DNA of 53,089 nt from Deltaproteobacteria bacterium. Lineage in GTDB: Bacteria; Desulfobacterota; Desulfobulbia; Desulfobulbales; Desulfobulbaceae. Shown in pieces: positions 50,037-53,089 of the stretch. Below the pieces are notes generated by a model. That model saw nothing but the letters and a program-made list of their open reading frames with translations. It was not told the DNA's origin and made no database searches. Within the stretch, counting starts at the first letter, position 1, and every line of letters starts with the position of its first letter. The stretch is taken from positions 1 through 53,089 of the forward strand of contig JAJRQC010000048.1 in the NCBI GenBank assembly GCA_024280455.1. Reading direction: 5' to 3'. Position numbers and translations under genes: made by a program.

Positions 50037-51080
50037 TCAATCCTGCTTCTTCGGTTTATATTTCAAAAACTCCAGTTGCTCGGAACAGGCTTGAGTCGAT
50101 AGAAGCGGGGGAGCGGATTCCGCACCCTGCCCTCTCTGGCCCCAGGTGGATTCCATGGCATCATCACACTCCTGCCACATCCGGGCCTCGAAGCTGACGA
50201 CCCTGTTTCTACCGGCCTCTTTTGCCTCGTACAGGGCAACATCCGCAAATTTTATCGCCTGGTACATAGAAGGAGTATTACCTGGAAAATCAGCGACCCC
50301 AATACTCACTGTTTTGCGGACAATAAGTCCATCTGAAAATTGAAAATGGTAATCCTCAATCGCGCTGCGTATTTTCTCGGCAACCATGCCCCCGGAGATC
50401 TCCTTTATATCCAGGAGAATGACCAGAAACTCCTCGCCACCATAGCGAACAATGAGATCACTCTCCCTGATCTGAGCACGGATAATGGTGACGACATCCT
50501 GTAAAATCTTGTCTCCGGCCTGATGCCCGAACTCATCATTGATGAGTTTGAAATAATCAAGATCGAGCATAAGCAGGGAGACCTGACTGTCGTTTCTCTT
50601 TGCCAGCGGTTCATACTGTTTGATAAAATCATCGAGAAAACGACGGTTGTAGCAATGGGTCAGCGGGTCTTTCAGGGCCTGCTGCTTCAACAGTGTCAAC
50701 AGGCGGAGTGAGTTTAATACAGGTGCACTTTCGTCTAAATATTGACGAATGAGTATCATCTGTTTCCTGCGGACATCCCATTGCTTTCTGGGGGCGATAA
50801 AGGAAAAGACGACCCCCACGCGTCCCCCCATGACCATGGGCAGGCAATATCGGTGGTATTCATCATGATCAATATTGAAATAGGGGCAGATCATGGGATT
50901 GCTATAGGAGCAGACCACCTCCCCCAACCTCTTTGCGCGGCAGTGATCACAGTTCTGGCTCACTTCCTTGATGCAGAGAGGTTCTGAATTTCTACTTTCC
51001 ATCATGACCTTCATGGTATTTTCCTTCGCCAGAACCTCCATGAGGAGGTAGAAATCGAGACTGGATTGTCGATCCGGCAA
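50037..51080 (-). CDS. GGDEF diguanylate cyclase, N-terminus lost at a junction
   Basis: Frame of 347 residues. The C-terminal half (about 150-320) is a complete GGDEF domain: KDPLTHCYNRRFLDDFI, LMLDLDYFKLINDEFGHQAG, and the active site YGGEEF preceded by an I-site RESD at the correct five-residue distance, so a cyclase with product inhibition. The N-terminal part (CDHCRAKRLGEVVCSYSNPM, ICPYFNIDHDEYHRYC) is Cys-rich and GAF-like but truncated. The frame opens in what was recombinase DNA: before about 51060 the same sequence codes for the recombinase in another frame. The true start is unknown; ATG at 51038 is possible but has no ribosome site. Expression in its present state is uncertain. Confidence 0.75.
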   Translation of the reverse strand: MPDRQSSLDFYLLMEVLAKENTMKVMMESRNSEPLCIKEVSQNCDHCRAKRLGEVVCSYSNPMICPYFNIDHDEYHRYCLPMVMGGRVGVVFSFIAPRKQWDVRRKQMILIRQYLDESAPVLNSLRLLTLLKQQALKDPLTHCYNRRFLDDFIKQYEPLAKRNDSQVSLLMLDLDYFKLINDEFGHQAGDKILQDVVTIIRAQIRESDLIVRYGGEEFLVILLDIKEISGGMVAEKIRSAIEDYHFQFSDGLIVRKTVSIGVADFPGNTPSMYQAIKFADVALYEAKEAGRNRVVSFEARMWQECDDAMESTWGQRGQGAESAPPLLSTQACSEQLEFLKYKPKKQD

Positions 51081-51220
51081 TCGAAATAGTTTCCGATCCG
51101 CCTGATCGCCCTTGAGTACGCCTCTATGGTCTTGGGCTGTAATCCACCCAGTTTCAGTAACTTCAGGTGCTTCCGGTAATAATTGTTGAATTGCGGATCA
51201 TTGGGCATGGTAGTGTTCAT
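51060..51220 (-). pseudogene. Tyrosine recombinase N-terminal fragment
   Basis: AAAGAGGTTACA precedes ATG at 51220. The product NDPQFNNYYRKHLKLLKLGG followed by LQPKTIEAYSRAIRRIGNYF is the SAM-like N-terminal core-binding domain of a phage-integrase-type recombinase. After about residue 52 (CRIDN) the homology stops and the reading continues as nonsense to a stop at 51011. The catalytic domain with the Arg/His/Tyr residues is gone. The breakpoint near 51062 coincides with the beginning of GGDEF-protein sequence. Confidence 0.8.
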
Positions 51221-52734
51221 TGTAACCTCTTTGTAATAATTGATAGAAACGCAGTGGTGTCGCCTGATGACACAACGAATACCCTTGCATTGCCGCTTTC
51301 TTTTTATTACAAAAAAAGTATGAAATTACACCATGTTATTTATGGAGGCCAAATTTAGTGGAACTGTCTGCCGCGCAGCGGCTTCGTCCAACAAACAGGA
51401 TAACCAGAAAAGCGGGCAGGTAGAGAAGCCTTGTTTTCAGAGTCCACTGCCTGGGATGACAGGAAGTCAGAAATTCTCGCAGAAAAAAACGTGGTCTCAA
51501 AATGAGGTGCCTCGTTAAATTTGCTAACCATCATTCTCACATCACTCCGACCTCAAGGTAATGTACCGGAACCATTGAAACAAGACTCATGAGGCATCCT
51601 TTGCAACTGGTGCTGCCGGAGATGCACGATGTGTGCAGCAGGCGCATCGAAAAGTTATAGACTCCACATGTTCCTCCCCGGCCTTGTGAATGATATCTGG
51701 AGAAGAACAAAAAGAAAAAACAAAGAAAAAAATGGAAGAATATTCAGGGATTAAAAAAACAGGGAAGAAAAAAGGAAGAAAAAAAGAAACTACAAGAACA
51801 CTGGCTGGTTTTTACACTGCTGTTTTGGCCGGGAAATACCCCGCTGATTTTGATCTGGAAGTAAACCGCTGGTTACACGATGTGGGCGAACTGGTTAAAG
51901 TTGTATGAAAAACGTCCCGAAAAATACCCTGATCCCGTGAAATTTTCGTTTTTTGCAGGCCTGGGAGTCTGCACCTCCTGATCTCGAACAAGAATAAGAA
52001 TACTCGTTTCCGGACAGATACAAATGCGAAACATACTCCTGTAAATTCATGATCATGATTGTATCTTCTAGGTGATTATAGCGATTAAGCAATAATCACA
52101 CCAGAGAAAAGCACCCCACCCCTGTTAGAATGGTCACGACTACAGATGATCTCGAAATCCTGCACGGATATGAAGAGAAGGTTGTCCTTATTGGCAGGTA
52201 TCTCATTTTACGACTATATTTGTTTGCCGGCAACAGTATGGAGCCTGCAGGTGTACCGTCCTTCCATCAATGTCCCCGGTCACACAGATGGCTTGCATGA
52301 ATCGAACACTCTGCCTATGGAGATACTCCTCATCTACTCTGGCTGCCGTCCCACAGAATGCAACAGTTCTGTAGCTACACAACCGTTGCACTTGCAACAG
52401 TTATGCTGTTTTTTCCGATCAAGGCCCTTTCTTCACGCATAAAAAACAAGGACAGGTGCACACGGAACAATAATACATATAACATAATGTAATAACATAA
52501 TAAAACAAACACACTCCCACCAGATTCCGCTCTCCCCTCTTCCCTGCTCTTTTCCAGGTTTTTTGAACATATCCACAAAAATAATGCACCGCCATCCACT
52601 AAGAATATCTTATAAAATTAAGAAGATACTCCTTCAGGTCTTCCCATAAAACAATTGCGATAATCACTCACAAAGGTTTTCTGGCATCATCCGTGCAGTT
52701 ATCAAGATCAAAGTGGATAAGTCAAACAACACTC
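51221..52734. other. Intergenic, 1.5 kb, decayed sequence
   Basis: The longest gap in the window. A short frame at 51690-51908 begins with a low-complexity Lys/Glu run and ends AGKYPADFDLEVNRWLHDVG, which could be a remnant of a real protein but is unsupported. A GTTGCA-CT-TGCAAC inverted repeat at about 52387-52400 resembles the TTGCA palindromes but has a two-base centre. It has no RNA gene. The composition and flanking element fragments suggest repeated insertions and decay. Confidence 0.5.
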
Positions 52735-52746
52735 GTGGGGATTTCA

Positions 52747-53089
52747 GTGCATACGGACAAAACAACAATATCCCATTTTCCAACAACCGAACCCGAATTC
52801 CACAACCTCTTTTCCGACGAAAACACCTGTGTGTCATATCTCTTTTTTACAAAATGGCCGCAAGGGTTTGAGTGTCCCAACTGCAGAGCCCGCAATAAAA
52901 CAATTCTCCCGGGAAGAGCAATCACCTGCCCCCAGTGCGGTTCTCACACCTCGCTGACCACCAACACGGTAATGCATGGAACCAAAAAAAAACTGTACAG
53001 CTGGCTGCTGGCCATCTGGTGGCTCAGCATAAGCACAGGTGGTACGAGTGCAAAAGATCTCCAACGGCTGCTGCATCTTTCCAGTTATC
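52747..53089 (+). CDS. IS1595-type transposase, 5' part, runs off the window
   Basis: Partial plus-strand frame open to the end. It reads FHNLFSDENTCVSYLFFTKW, then a zinc ribbon (FECPNCRARN and ITCPQCGSHTSL), then TTNTVMHGTKKKLYSWLLAI and the start of the next helix, STGGTSAKDLQRLL. This is the N-terminal zinc-ribbon part (PF12760 type) of IS1595-family transposases; the DDE domain lies beyond the window. I give GTG at 52747 as a provisional start; GTG at 52735 is equally possible. Whether the element is complete cannot be judged. Confidence 0.85.
   Translation, partial: MHTDKTTISHFPTTEPEFHNLFSDENTCVSYLFFTKWPQGFECPNCRARNKTILPGRAITCPQCGSHTSLTTNTVMHGTKKKLYSWLLAIWWLSISTGGTSAKDLQRLLHLSSY

Noticed and set aside
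51690-51908. 72-residue plus-strand frame with Lys/Glu-rich start
   Set aside because: Mostly low complexity; the last 35 residues look protein-like, but there is no ribosome site or family match.
1-53089. tRNA, rRNA or tmRNA genes
   Set aside because: No T-arm consensus with matching acceptor stems and no rRNA-like stretch was found on either strand by inspection.

Overview
The window most resembles a chromosomal segment of an anaerobic, respiratory, Gram-negative bacterium of the Desulfobacterota, perhaps a Desulfobulbales-type sulfate or sulfur metaboliser. This is inference from gene content only: several multiheme c-type cytochromes, a membrane cytochrome b paired with a heme-rich periplasmic partner, sigma-54 activators, many PAS/HAMP histidine kinases, secreted FN3 and FG-GAP proteins, thiol peroxidase, and many short palindromic intergenic repeats. 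No rRNA or tRNA gene and no CRISPR array was found.

Layout. 1-7100: a leftward type I-C CRISPR-Cas effector operon (cas3-cas5c-cas8c-cas7c) with no cas4, cas1, cas2 or array in view. Two extra genes continue the operon: an unrecognised 84-residue protein overlapping the cas7 stop, and a Bro-N (phage antirepressor-type) protein with a short tail. 7.1-16.7 kb: an accessory zone rich in repeats. It holds a Tat-exported HIRAN protein between two ~205-bp direct repeats, a Phd/PIN toxin-antitoxin pair, Tpx, a frameshifted hexaheme cytochrome, a YfdX protein, a Crp-family regulator, a truncated HTH-2TM gene and a decayed livG-like ATPase. 17.0-28.5 kb: a UDP-sugar C4-epimerase, a hybrid histidine kinase, and secreted surface proteins (FG-GAP/FN3 on the minus strand; a three-gene FN3 cluster on the plus strand). 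28.7-33.9 kb, minus strand: a DUF3482 GTPase translationally coupled to a DUF2868 membrane protein, a NarL-type response regulator, and a natural fusion of endonuclease III with exonuclease III.

34.2-43.9 kb: a rightward signalling island of eight genes. It contains a kinase-less double-PAS membrane protein, a REC-PAS-AAA+-Fis regulator with Gln in place of the Walker A Lys, a tetraheme cytochrome two bases upstream of a histidine kinase with its own periplasmic CxxCH motif and a C-terminal two-CW Cys domain, and a tandemly duplicated [REC-only]+[REC-output] module. In the duplicated module one copy drives a sigma-54 AAA+ output and the other a histidine kinase. The likely theme is redox or heme-ligand sensing feeding a phosphorelay and sigma-54 promoters.

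44-53 kb: a PilZ-like protein, a cytochrome b/multiheme cytochrome c pair (with an EF-hand inside the cytochrome), an IS21 remnant, and two genes each preceded by a pair of TTGCA-N4-TGCAA palindromes whose centres are exactly 33 bp apart. One of these genes also has a good sigma-54 promoter, so this looks like a small sigma-54 regulon. The right end is a junction of a broken tyrosine recombinase with a truncated GGDEF protein, about 1.5 kb of non-coding sequence, and the start of an IS1595-type transposase running off the window.

The most notable items are the effector-only I-C operon with its unknown 84-residue member, the heme-linked signalling island, the 33-bp paired-palindrome regulon, and the Nth-Exo fusion.
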